Source: DATAAP01 sp041690495 (GTDB lineage Bacteria > Pseudomonadota > Alphaproteobacteria > CACIAM-22H2). Taken from it: a stretch of 64,000 nucleotides of DNA. Below are positions 57,322-64,000 of this stretch, one piece after another. Under the pieces are notes generated by a model that had not been told where the DNA came from, made no database searches, and saw only the letters and a program-made list of their open reading frames with translations. The stretch spans positions 124,001 through 188,000 of the forward strand of contig JAWLHE010000003.1 in NCBI GenBank assembly GCA_041690495.1, written 5' to 3'. The position numbers and the translations under genes are program-made. The number at the start of each line of letters is the position of its first letter. Within the stretch, counting starts at the first letter, position 1.

Positions 57322-59436
57322 ATGGCGCCTGGGGGCGTCGATTGCGCATGGGGCAAGGAGATGAGTGCGGCACCTCTTGAGAAGCGGATGACGGATGCCC
57401 GCGCCTCGCAGGACATGCAGCCGGCGCCGGGTTATCGCGCGCGCATCCTGCTCGTCGACGACGACGAGCACAATCTCTTCGCCATGGAGAAGGTCCTCGA
57501 GGATCTTGGAGACGTGGTCGCCGCCCGCTCCGGAGAGGAGGCGCTCAAGCAGCTCCTCCGGCACGACTTTGCGGTCATCCTGCTCGATGTCCTCATGCCG
57601 GGAATCGATGGGTACGATACCGCCCGCCTCATCAGGTCACGCGAACGATCGCGCCACGTACCGATCATTTTCCTGACGGCCGTGAACAAGGACGACGTCC
57701 ACATGCTCCGCGGTTATGCGATGGGCGCCGTCGACTACGTGTACAAGCCCGTCGAGCCCTTGATCCTTAGGTCGAAGGTCTCGGTGTTCGTCGACCTGTT
57801 CCGCAAGACCCAGGAGGTAGGGCGCAAGGCCGAGCAGGAGCAGCGGCTGCTGGAAGAGAATTTCCGGGTTCGCACCGAGAAGCTTCTCGCCGAGCAGGCG
57901 CTCCGCGCGAGCGAGCAGCGCCAGGCGCTGATCATCCAGTCTCTTCCAATCGCCCTCTATGCCGGGGAGGTCGGCCGGGAACGCGGCGCACCGCAGTTCA
58001 TGAGCGACAACATTCACGTCCTGTGCGGCTTCACCGCCCAGCAGTTCCTGCAGAGCAGGGATCTGTGGTCCGAACGCATCCACCCCGAGGACCGCGAGCG
58101 CATCCTGCAGGCGTTCGCACGCATGCCGGAGACCGGCGGGCATGCCGTCGAGTACCGCTGGCGCTGCGCGGACGGGGAGTACCGGTTCTTCCTCGACCAT
58201 GCCGTGGTGGTGCGCGACGAGCACGGAACGCCTCGAGAAATCTTCGGAACGCTGCTCGACGTAACCGAGCGCAAGCGCCTCGAGCAACAGCTCGTACAGG
58301 CGCAGAAAATGGACGCGATCGGCAAGCTGACGGGCGGTATCGCGCACGATTTCAACAATATGCTCACGGTCGTCATCGGCAGCCTGGACCGGCTGCGCCG
58401 CGCGCCGCAGAGCGATCCGAAAGTGGTGAAGCGGATCGACCTCGCGCTGGAGGGCGCCATGCGGTGCTCGGACCTGACGCGACAGCTGCTCGCTTTCGCG
58501 CGCCGCCAGCCGCTGCAGCCCAAGCCGATCGATCTCAACGATCTCGTCGCAGGCGTGACCGACATGGTGCGGCGCGTCCTCGGCGACGGCATCGAGCTCG
58601 TGCTCGACCCCGGCGAAAAGCTGTGGATGGCGCAAACCGACCCGACCCAGATCGAGTCCGCCCTCCTCAACCTCGTCGTCAATGCCCGCGACGCTATGCC
58701 CGAAGGCGGCCGCCTGACGGTCATGACGCGGAATCTCGTGCTGCGGGAGAGCGAGGCGGCGCAACTGGGTTTCGCGACCGGCGAATACGTGACGCTGACG
58801 GTCGCCGATACGGGCGTCGGCATAGCTCCCGAGTTCCGCGACCGCGTGTTCGAGCCGTTCTTCACCACCAAGCAGCCGGGTCAGGGCACCGGCCTCGGCC
58901 TGAGCATCATCTACGGATTTGTCAAACAGTCCGGCGGACACATCAGGCTCGACAGCGAACTCGGCCGCGGCACCACTTTCAGCATCTATCTGCCGCGCGC
59001 TCCGGAAACGGTCATGCGCGAGCGGCTTGCCGCGGCCGAGGAGGGCCGCGTGCTGCGGGCGCAGGACGGCGAGATCGTCCTCGCCGTCGAGGACGACGAC
59101 GCCGTGCGGCAGATCGCCGCCGATGCGCTTGCGGAGCTGGGGTACAAAGTCATCGAGGCGTCGAACGGGCCGGCGGCGCTCGAACTGCTGGCAGGCGCGG
59201 CGCGCATCGATCTGCTGTTCACCGACCTGGCCATGCCCGGCGGGATGAACGGACACGAGCTGGCAGCCAAGGCGCTGATGCGCCGGCCCGGGCTGAAGGT
59301 GCTGCTGACGTCGGCCTATACCGATCGATTCGCCGGCGGACCCGCCCCGCGCGCGTCGTTGCGCTTCCTGAACAAGCCTTACCGCGAGCGCGAGCTGGCG
59401 GCTGCCGTCCGCGACGCGCTCGACGAGGTGCGGTAG
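57322..59436 (+). CDS. Hybrid histidine kinase, REC-PAS-HisKA-HATPase-REC
   Basis: A 704-residue soluble kinase. It has an N-terminal receiver (Asp89 in ILLDVLMPGIDG, Lys142 in YKPVEP), a coiled coil, a PAS fold (about 200-320, ending LLDVTERKRLEQQLVQAQK), HisKA with His342 (GGIAHDFNNMLTVV), HATPase_c (DTGVGIAPE, GTGLGLSIIYGF) and a C-terminal receiver (LFTDLAMPGGMNG, LNKPYRE). Possible later starts are at 57361 (AAGGAG directly adjacent), 57388 and 57415. It lies 12 bp after the poly-HAMP kinase gene, so the three signalling genes from 51933 form one operon. The first receiver suggests control by phosphotransfer from the upstream kinase. Confidence 0.92.
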   Translation: MAPGGVDCAWGKEMSAAPLEKRMTDARASQDMQPAPGYRARILLVDDDEHNLFAMEKVLEDLGDVVAARSGEEALKQLLRHDFAVILLDVLMPGIDGYDTARLIRSRERSRHVPIIFLTAVNKDDVHMLRGYAMGAVDYVYKPVEPLILRSKVSVFVDLFRKTQEVGRKAEQEQRLLEENFRVRTEKLLAEQALRASEQRQALIIQSLPIALYAGEVGRERGAPQFMSDNIHVLCGFTAQQFLQSRDLWSERIHPEDRERILQAFARMPETGGHAVEYRWRCADGEYRFFLDHAVVVRDEHGTPREIFGTLLDVTERKRLEQQLVQAQKMDAIGKLTGGIAHDFNNMLTVVIGSLDRLRRAPQSDPKVVKRIDLALEGAMRCSDLTRQLLAFARRQPLQPKPIDLNDLVAGVTDMVRRVLGDGIELVLDPGEKLWMAQTDPTQIESALLNLVVNARDAMPEGGRLTVMTRNLVLRESEAAQLGFATGEYVTLTVADTGVGIAPEFRDRVFEPFFTTKQPGQGTGLGLSIIYGFVKQSGGHIRLDSELGRGTTFSIYLPRAPETVMRERLAAAEEGRVLRAQDGEIVLAVEDDDAVRQIAADALAELGYKVIEASNGPAALELLAGAARIDLLFTDLAMPGGMNGHELAAKALMRRPGLKVLLTSAYTDRFAGGPAPRASLRFLNKPYRERELAAAVRDALDEVR

Positions 59437-59448
59437 CAGGCCGGGACG

Positions 59449-59712
59449 TCAGCTCCGCGGGCTGCCGACGTTCTTGGCCACGATCCCGATGATGATCAAC
59501 GTGAATGCAGCAAGTCGCAGCAGGTAGATCCAGCTGTGCTCCTCGCGCGGGATGCCGGCGACTGCGACCAGCGCCTGATTGAGCGCCAGCAGCCAGAATG
59601 CGCTTGCAAAGATGACGAAGAGCCCGTCGCGGGTCCGTACCCAGAAGCGCAGGAAGAAAAGTCCCGCCACCAGATAGCCCATTGTGATCAGGCCGGCCAC
59701 GAATTCGTACAT
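59449..59712 (-). CDS. DUF5985-like small membrane protein (copy 1)
   Basis: An 87-residue protein with three TM helices from the ATG at 59712 (MYEFVAGLITMGYLVAGLFF), including RFWVRTRDGLFVIFASAFWL and LLRLAAFTLIIIGIVAKN. It resembles its upstream neighbour in plan (helix, R-x-R-T-x-D/R-x-L-x-x-x-x-x-A-F-x-L-L-A-L-N-x). The family is uncharacterised. Last gene of a three-gene minus-strand operon that converges on the hybrid kinase (12 bp between the stops). Confidence 0.75.
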   Translation of the reverse strand: MYEFVAGLITMGYLVAGLFFLRFWVRTRDGLFVIFASAFWLLALNQALVAVAGIPREEHSWIYLLRLAAFTLIIIGIVAKNVGSPRS

Positions 59713-59723
59713 CGCACCGCCCC

Positions 59724-59993
59724 TCAATCCGATTCCCAGACGAAGCCGTAAAGCAGGACGCTGACCGCGGCCAGCGACGTCAGCTGGCGCAGCGGAACGA
59801 GGTCGACCTGAGTCGGCAGGATGATCACGTCGATGAAGAGAAGAAGGTTGTTCAACGACAGTGCGACGAAGCTGAACGCGCTCCATAGCAGCAGCCGCGT
59901 ATGGGTGCGCGCGTAGCTGCGGGCAAGAAGGACCAGGCAGGCGATGCTGGCGCCGAGGCAGAGCAGATAGACTGCGGGTTTGAGCATTCCCAT
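59724..59993 (-). CDS. DUF5985-like small membrane protein (copy 2)
   Basis: An 89-residue protein with three TM helices; the N-terminus is MGMLKPAVYLLCLGASIACL and the family core is RTHTRLLLWSAFSFVALSLN followed by NLLLFID. It starts 4 bp after the stop of the winged-helix-like gene, with AAGGA upstream; an ATG at 59987 is an alternative. It is paired with copy 1, suggesting a heteromeric membrane unit. Function unknown. Confidence 0.75.
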   Translation of the reverse strand: MGMLKPAVYLLCLGASIACLVLLARSYARTHTRLLLWSAFSFVALSLNNLLLFIDVIILPTQVDLVPLRQLTSLAAVSVLLYGFVWESD

Positions 59994-59997
59994 CCGG

Positions 59998-60366
59998 TCA
60001 GTCCTTCTTGAGCTTGAATGCGTCGGCGAAAGATTGAATCCGCTCGTTGGGGGCGGAGACGATTTCCTTGATCAGCGCCAGCGGGCGCTCGGCGTAGAGG
60101 CGGTCGAGCTGCTGGACGAGATCGTCCAACTCGCCGCTCGCGGGCCGATAGCGGAAGGTCTCGCTCGCCGGCTCCTCGAGCAGTCCGATCTTGACGAAGG
60201 CGGACGCGATATCGGCGACGAGGGTCCGGTTGCTGCGCATCTCATGGGTCAGCTCGTCGATGGTCCAGACCCGGCTCGCCGCTCGACGCATGACCAGCAG
60301 CAGTTCGAGCGCCCAGACGGACTTGATCGAACTGCGCACGAAACGCAACACGGGCTCGGCAATCAC
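59998..60366 (-). CDS. Winged-helix-like protein upstream of the DUF5985 pair
   Basis: A 122-residue cytoplasmic protein. The segment SVWALELLLVMRRAASRVWT, then IDELTHEMRSNRTLVADIAS and KIGLLEEPASETFRYRP, fits a helix-turn-helix with a wing. The C-terminal helix LVQQLDRLYAERPLALIKEI could dimerise or contact a partner. The family is uncharacterised as far as I know. First gene of the trio; may be a regulator or a cytoplasmic adaptor of the two membrane proteins. Confidence 0.7.
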   Translation of the reverse strand: MIAEPVLRFVRSSIKSVWALELLLVMRRAASRVWTIDELTHEMRSNRTLVADIASAFVKIGLLEEPASETFRYRPASGELDDLVQQLDRLYAERPLALIKEIVSAPNERIQSFADAFKLKKD

Positions 60367-60656
60367 TCGTTCACCTGATCCTGGCTCGCGGGTGTGCCGC
60401 CACGACGGCAGCAGCCTTGTTTAACACGAATTGGCGTCACGAAAGAACAGCAATTGCCTCGCAAGGTTTTGATATGCCTCAAAAATCATGATGCCGCGGC
60501 AAGGTGCGGCGGCGCTCCATGCACCGCCGGCAGATCTGCGTTGCGGCCGCGCGCAGGCACATTAGCGATTTGGTCAGCAACCGGGAGTATTGCATCGCAG
60601 CAATCGGCGGCGGTGCCGCGAGTGGCCGCCGTCAGTATCCCGGAGATTTGAGAAAA

Positions 60657-61079
60657 ATGTGGCACTACAACGAAGCCGAGAATGCCTATGTGGGCAGCAA
60701 TGCCCGCGTCAAGACCGCGGGCGGGCGCATGACCCCCGGCGAGATCGAACTCAAAGCGCGCAGGATCCGCGCCGCGATCCTCGCCGACCGCATCGCCGAT
60801 CTCGTCGTGGCCGTCGTCCGCGCCATCGGCTGGATCGCCAGCCCGCTCTTCTCGTGGTGGAACCGTACCCGGGTCTATGACGAGCTGATGAGCATGGACG
60901 ACCGGATGCTCGCCGATATCGGCATCTCGCGCGCCGACATCCCGACGGTCGCCGCAGGCCGCTATCGCAGCGACACGAGCGGCGACGGATGGCATGTCAT
61001 CGATCGCGTCCGTCGCATGTCCCGCCCGGTGCTGCCGCTGGCGCACAACGACCACGCGGCTCCGCCGCGCGTCGCTTGA
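60657..61079 (+). CDS. DUF1127 domain protein
   Basis: A 140-residue protein from the ATG at 60657 (MWHYNEAENAYVGSN), with GGAG about 12 bases upstream. The DUF1127 core is at about residues 68-100: WWNRTRVYDELMSMDDRMLA then DIGISRADIP. An amphipathic helix precedes it (RIADLVVAVVRAIGWIASPL). Small DUF1127 proteins bind RNA or influence phosphate and stress responses in alphaproteobacteria; this one is longer than the usual 45-70 residues. The 290 bp upstream contain an inverted repeat TTTTGA-N6-TCAAAA (60467-60484). Confidence 0.85.
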   Translation: MWHYNEAENAYVGSNARVKTAGGRMTPGEIELKARRIRAAILADRIADLVVAVVRAIGWIASPLFSWWNRTRVYDELMSMDDRMLADIGISRADIPTVAAGRYRSDTSGDGWHVIDRVRRMSRPVLPLAHNDHAAPPRVA

Positions 61080-61081
61080 GG

Positions 61082-61102
61082 CCGCGCTGCAACACAGCGC
61101 GG
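61082..61102 (+). terminator. Hairpin after the DUF1127 gene, probable terminator
   Basis: CCGCGCTG and CAGCGCGG form a perfect 8-bp stem with a 5-nt loop CAACA, starting 3 bp after the DUF1127 stop. No T-run follows (ATAACGGG), so termination may need Rho, or the hairpin may protect the mRNA end. Confidence 0.5.
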
Positions 61103-61152
61103 ATAACGGGACCGAAAGAAATTCTTAGCAGTACGCAGGGCAGTGTCTCCAA

Positions 61153-62352
61153 ATGAGACCAGCCCTGCAGCTTCGTGCATGGACCGCCGCTCTCGCTTGC
61201 GCGTGGGCGGCGGTCCTTCTCGTTCCGGCCGATGCACGCGGCGGCAACAACCCGCCTCGTCTTGCCCTGGATCCGGCGGCGCAGCCGGAGCTTCTATACG
61301 AGTACAGGCAGGACGCCTGCGACAGCCATGACCTGCCCGATGTGCCGGCGCGCGCGTTCCGCGATGCCGACGGGACGATCATTCTGCTGGCGACCAACTA
61401 CATCCACCGCGCACTTGTCGGCGACAGCTTTGCCACACTCGAGAAGCGCTGCGACATCCTCTACAGGCCGGGTCAGATCGGCGATCCCGCCCTCTATGAC
61501 GACAAGGCCTGGATCCAGGCGGTCTATACCGACGACGGCCGGACCATCCACGCACTGCTGAGCGCAGATTTCCACGAGTACCGCCATACCAGGCGCTGCC
61601 CCTTCGGCACCGACACCAACAAGTGCTGGTACAACGCGATCACCGCGGCGGTCTCGACCGACGGCGGCGCCACGTTTCGTCCCGCCCGACCGCCGCCGGC
61701 ACACTATATCGCCGGGCCGGCGGTGAAATACGACCTCCATGCCGGTCGCAGCATCGGGTTCTTCACAACCAGCAACATCGTCGCGCATCGGGGCTATCAC
61801 TACACCCTGGTCTACACCGGCGGAGGCTTCGCGCAGCAGAAGCGGGGGGCCTGCCTGCTGCGCAGCGCCGATCTCGGCGACCCATCGTCGTGGCGCGCAT
61901 GGGACGGCGCCGGTTTCGGCTATCGCTTCGCCGATCCGTATCGCGACGACACCACGCCGCAACGGTCCGGCTGCACGCCGGTCAGCCCCCGTGTCTTCAG
62001 CGGCCCGGTCCGCACCCTGCTGCACCACCAGGCCTCTGGCACGTTCGTCGCCGTGATGCTGGCTGCCGCGCCGTCGCGCGGTGTCTACTACTCCGTGTCC
62101 AGGAACCTGATCGATTGGGCGGAGCCGACGCCTCTGATGCTTGCGCCGACCCGCTCCGAGGTGAAGCGGGGGTTGAACCGGGATGCGGCCGTCGCGATCG
62201 ACTATCCATCGATCATCGATCACGCGAGTCCGGGCCGCAATTTCGAGTTCATCGCGGCCAAGCCTTATCTCTACTACGTCGATCTTCCCGCAAGGAGCGG
62301 CAAGCTCACCGGTGAGCGCAGGCTGATGCGCCGCCCGCTCGTCCTGAACTGA
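61153..62352 (+). CDS. Secreted propeller-like protein of unknown function
   Basis: A 399-residue exported protein with a signal peptide (RAWTAALACAWAAVLLVPADA). The mature chain has repeated strands and Asp/Gly turns such as RDADGTIILLATNYIHRALV, YTDDGRTIHALLSADFHEYR and AAVSTDGGATFRPA. The last one resembles the Asp-box (SxDxGxTF) of sialidase-like propellers. Cysteines occur in CPFGTDTNKC and CLLRSAD. A sugar-binding or glycan-cleaving role is inferred. It lies 26 bp upstream of a pyruvyl transferase gene, so the two are probably co-expressed. Confidence 0.7.
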   Translation: MRPALQLRAWTAALACAWAAVLLVPADARGGNNPPRLALDPAAQPELLYEYRQDACDSHDLPDVPARAFRDADGTIILLATNYIHRALVGDSFATLEKRCDILYRPGQIGDPALYDDKAWIQAVYTDDGRTIHALLSADFHEYRHTRRCPFGTDTNKCWYNAITAAVSTDGGATFRPARPPPAHYIAGPAVKYDLHAGRSIGFFTTSNIVAHRGYHYTLVYTGGGFAQQKRGACLLRSADLGDPSSWRAWDGAGFGYRFADPYRDDTTPQRSGCTPVSPRVFSGPVRTLLHHQASGTFVAVMLAAAPSRGVYYSVSRNLIDWAEPTPLMLAPTRSEVKRGLNRDAAVAIDYPSIIDHASPGRNFEFIAAKPYLYYVDLPARSGKLTGERRLMRRPLVLN

Positions 62353-62378
62353 AAGCGGCACAACACGAAGGAACTGAC

Positions 62379-63569
62379 ATGGCTCGCATTCTCGTCATGA
62401 AGCCGGCCGGCGAGCTGTCGCCCAGCCGCGGAGTCGTCTCGCATTATGCGGACTCGCCGGAGAAGAGCGTGAAGCACTTCTACAATATCGGCGATCTCTA
62501 CGTGTACGACTCCTCGCTGCGGCTGCTCGAGCACGACGCGGTCGAGGCGCTCGACATAAACACCGTGTCGGACGAACGCATCGCCTACTACAACGAGAAT
62601 TTCGACTACTGCTTCCTGCGCGGCTCGAATTACATCAACCCCAACGCGCAGTGGGGCAAGGCCAACGAGGTGATAGAACGGCTCAAGATTCCGGTCATCG
62701 CGTTCGGCGTCGGCGTGCAGATCAAGTCCGAGAACGATCTGGCGCTCAATCCCGAGACGACCCGGCTCCTGCAGCAGATCGCGGCGAAGAGCACGAGTAT
62801 CGCCGTGCGCGGCGAACTGTCGGTCAAGGTGCTCCATTCGATCGGCATCCGGAACGTGCGCGTGATCGGCTGCCCAACCGTGTTCCGGCATCGCCAGCCG
62901 ACGATGTCGATCTCAAAACCGCGCTTCGAGGACCTTCAGCGGGTCGGCTTCACGTTGCGCCGCAATACCCCGCACTCGACCGTGTTCCAGCGCTACCTGC
63001 TGCATTACCTGCACCAGCGCTTCAGGCTCAGCATCATCTGCGCCGGCGAGATCGAGGAGAAGACGATCTTCTTCGCGAGCCAGCAGCGCCTCGCCGATGC
63101 CGACCGGCGCATCGTCGATTCCGCAGCCTCGCTGGTCGAGAAGGGCTGGCTCTACGACGCCGCCGACCCGCTGCTCGACGTCTACAGGAAGGACCTGTTC
63201 TGGGCCGAGTCCGTCGCCGAATACGACCGCCGTGTCGAATCTCTGGACGCCGTGCTCGGCTATCGCCTGCACGGCAATCTCCTGTCGCTCGCCAACGGCA
63301 CGCCGGCGCTCTATCTCACCTACGACACGCGCACCCGCGAGTTTGTGGATACTTTCAGTATTCCGCATTTCGACGTGCTCAAGGGCGAGCGATTCCAGTT
63401 CCAGGCGTTCTACGAGGCTGCGGATTTCGCGCCGTTCGAGCGCGCCTACCAGCGCCAGTTCGGCGAGCTGCGCCGTTTCCTGGAGGAGAACGACATGCCG
63501 CACCGTCTCGGCGGCGCCCTGCCCGAAACCGGTGCTGCGATTGCTCCGGAGGTTCGGCCCGGGCGCTGA
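62379..63569 (+). CDS. Polysaccharide pyruvyl transferase family protein
   Basis: A 396-residue GT-B-like enzyme. Features are KHFYNIGDLYVYDSS (the NxGD start of the family), IAFGVGVQIKSEND, IAVRGELSVKVLHSIGIRNV followed by IGCPT, and the C-terminal YRLHGNLLSLANGTPALYL, which is the hallmark xxRxH-G motif. The family adds ketal pyruvate to exopolysaccharide sugars from PEP. AAGGA precedes the ATG. No glycosyltransferase cluster accompanies it here, so the acceptor glycan is unknown. Confidence 0.88.
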   Translation: MARILVMKPAGELSPSRGVVSHYADSPEKSVKHFYNIGDLYVYDSSLRLLEHDAVEALDINTVSDERIAYYNENFDYCFLRGSNYINPNAQWGKANEVIERLKIPVIAFGVGVQIKSENDLALNPETTRLLQQIAAKSTSIAVRGELSVKVLHSIGIRNVRVIGCPTVFRHRQPTMSISKPRFEDLQRVGFTLRRNTPHSTVFQRYLLHYLHQRFRLSIICAGEIEEKTIFFASQQRLADADRRIVDSAASLVEKGWLYDAADPLLDVYRKDLFWAESVAEYDRRVESLDAVLGYRLHGNLLSLANGTPALYLTYDTRTREFVDTFSIPHFDVLKGERFQFQAFYEAADFAPFERAYQRQFGELRRFLEENDMPHRLGGALPETGAAIAPEVRPGR

Positions 63570-63600
63570 CCTCTGCCGTCCTTTTCAGGCCCGCGCCGGC

Positions 63601-64000
63601 TCAGACTGCCGTCGCGCCTTCGAGAAGGCTGCGGGCGGCGCCGCTTGCGGAGCTCCCGCTGATTTCGTCGAGCGAATAGCCGGCTGAGCGCACGGTGCGG
63701 ATCAGGTCGGTCTCGCCCGGCGCGTTGATCGCCTTGCGCAGACGGCGGATGTGCACGTCGACCGTGCGCGGCTCGACATAGATTTCGGCACCCCACACCG
63801 CATCGAGCAGCTGCTCGCGGCTGTAGACGCGCCCGGGCCGCTCCATCAGGAAGCGCAGAAGGCGGAACTCGGTCGGCCCGAGATGGACCGGCCGGCCGTT
63901 GCGCAGGACGCGGTGTGCGGCCAGATCGACGACCAGCCCGCAATAGCTCATGACCTCGTCAGCGGCCGAGGGGCGCGCGCGACGCAACACCGCGCGGACC
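63601..64000 (-). CDS. phoB: PhoB-like response regulator, DNA-binding half (cut by window edge)
   Basis: The minus-strand frame runs open to the right edge and ends at 63601. It contains the receiver-effector linker (VRAVLRRARP) and the complete OmpR/PhoB winged helix: LGPTEFRLLRFLMERPGRVY, SREQLLDAVWGAEIYVEPRT and VDVHIRRLRKAINAPGETDL, with IRTVRSAGYSLDE at the end. These match PhoB closely. The receiver domain is off-window. It is convergent with the pyruvyl transferase gene. In PhoR/PhoB systems it activates phosphate-starvation genes. Confidence 0.88.
   Translation of the reverse strand, partial: VRAVLRRARPSAADEVMSYCGLVVDLAAHRVLRNGRPVHLGPTEFRLLRFLMERPGRVYSREQLLDAVWGAEIYVEPRTVDVHIRRLRKAINAPGETDLIRTVRSAGYSLDEISGSSASGAARSLLEGATAV

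Overview
The window is a gene-dense, high-GC chromosomal segment with no rRNA, tRNA, insertion sequence, CRISPR array or prophage that I could recognise. The gene families point to an alphaproteobacterium: an MrpA/MrpB (PhaAB-type) fusion antiporter subunit, a FixJ-like regulator, a DUF1127 protein, a three-subunit formate dehydrogenase with DUF3305/DUF3306 partners, and a bacterial hopanoid locus. Species cannot be named from the sequence. Both window edges cut genes: an HlyD-like membrane fusion protein on the left and a PhoB-like regulator on the right.

Layout. 1-16.9 kb is a hopanoid and envelope-lipid region. A minus-strand operon hpnB-hpnD-shc-hpnG converges on ispH-hpnH; hpnA is divergent from ispH, and hpnM is divergent from hpnN. 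Next to hpnN lies a compact set that I read as a polar head-group pathway: a cytidylyltransferase-like NTP transferase, a PhyH dioxygenase, an HpnL-like membrane protein, a CDP-alcohol phosphatidyltransferase and a second MlaC-like periplasmic protein. 17.1-18.2 kb is a zinc alcohol dehydrogenase, followed by about 1.1 kb without a convincing gene but with several hairpins. 19.3-25.4 kb is a complete, tightly overlapping mrpA(B)CDEFG operon. 25.5-31.6 kb holds a metal-ion module: a CopZ-like chaperone, a P2-type ATPase and a CopA-type ATPase with YHS and heavy-metal-binding N-terminal domains.

32.0-39.0 kb is a Cys-type molybdenum or tungsten formate dehydrogenase operon with a Tat-leader mini-protein and DUF3305/DUF3306 genes. 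39.2-41.6 kb is ydbH-ynbE-ydbL, an AsmA-like inter-membrane lipid bridge. 41.7-46.0 kb holds small-molecule metabolism genes (spermidine-synthase-like methyltransferase, ACMSD-type amidohydrolase, MarR regulator, GST, aldo/keto reductase), with a clear palindromic operator between the amidohydrolase and marR. 46.1-50.4 kb is a MASE1-PAS histidine kinase with a FixJ/LuxR regulator, TerC, UspA and a 24-residue membrane peptide.

50.6-60.4 kb begins with a PEP-CTERM protein, then a signalling block: a single-domain receiver, a soluble poly-HAMP hybrid kinase with 276-bp tandem repeats, a second REC-PAS-kinase-REC hybrid, and a convergent trio of a winged-helix-like protein and two DUF5985-like membrane proteins. 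60.7-63.6 kb holds a DUF1127 protein, a secreted propeller-like protein and a polysaccharide pyruvyl transferase.

Three sets of genes act at the envelope: hopanoid synthesis and export, the predicted head-group cassette, and the YdbH/YnbE bridge. This makes outer-membrane lipid composition the main theme of the first two-thirds. The last third is dominated by phosphorelay signalling.
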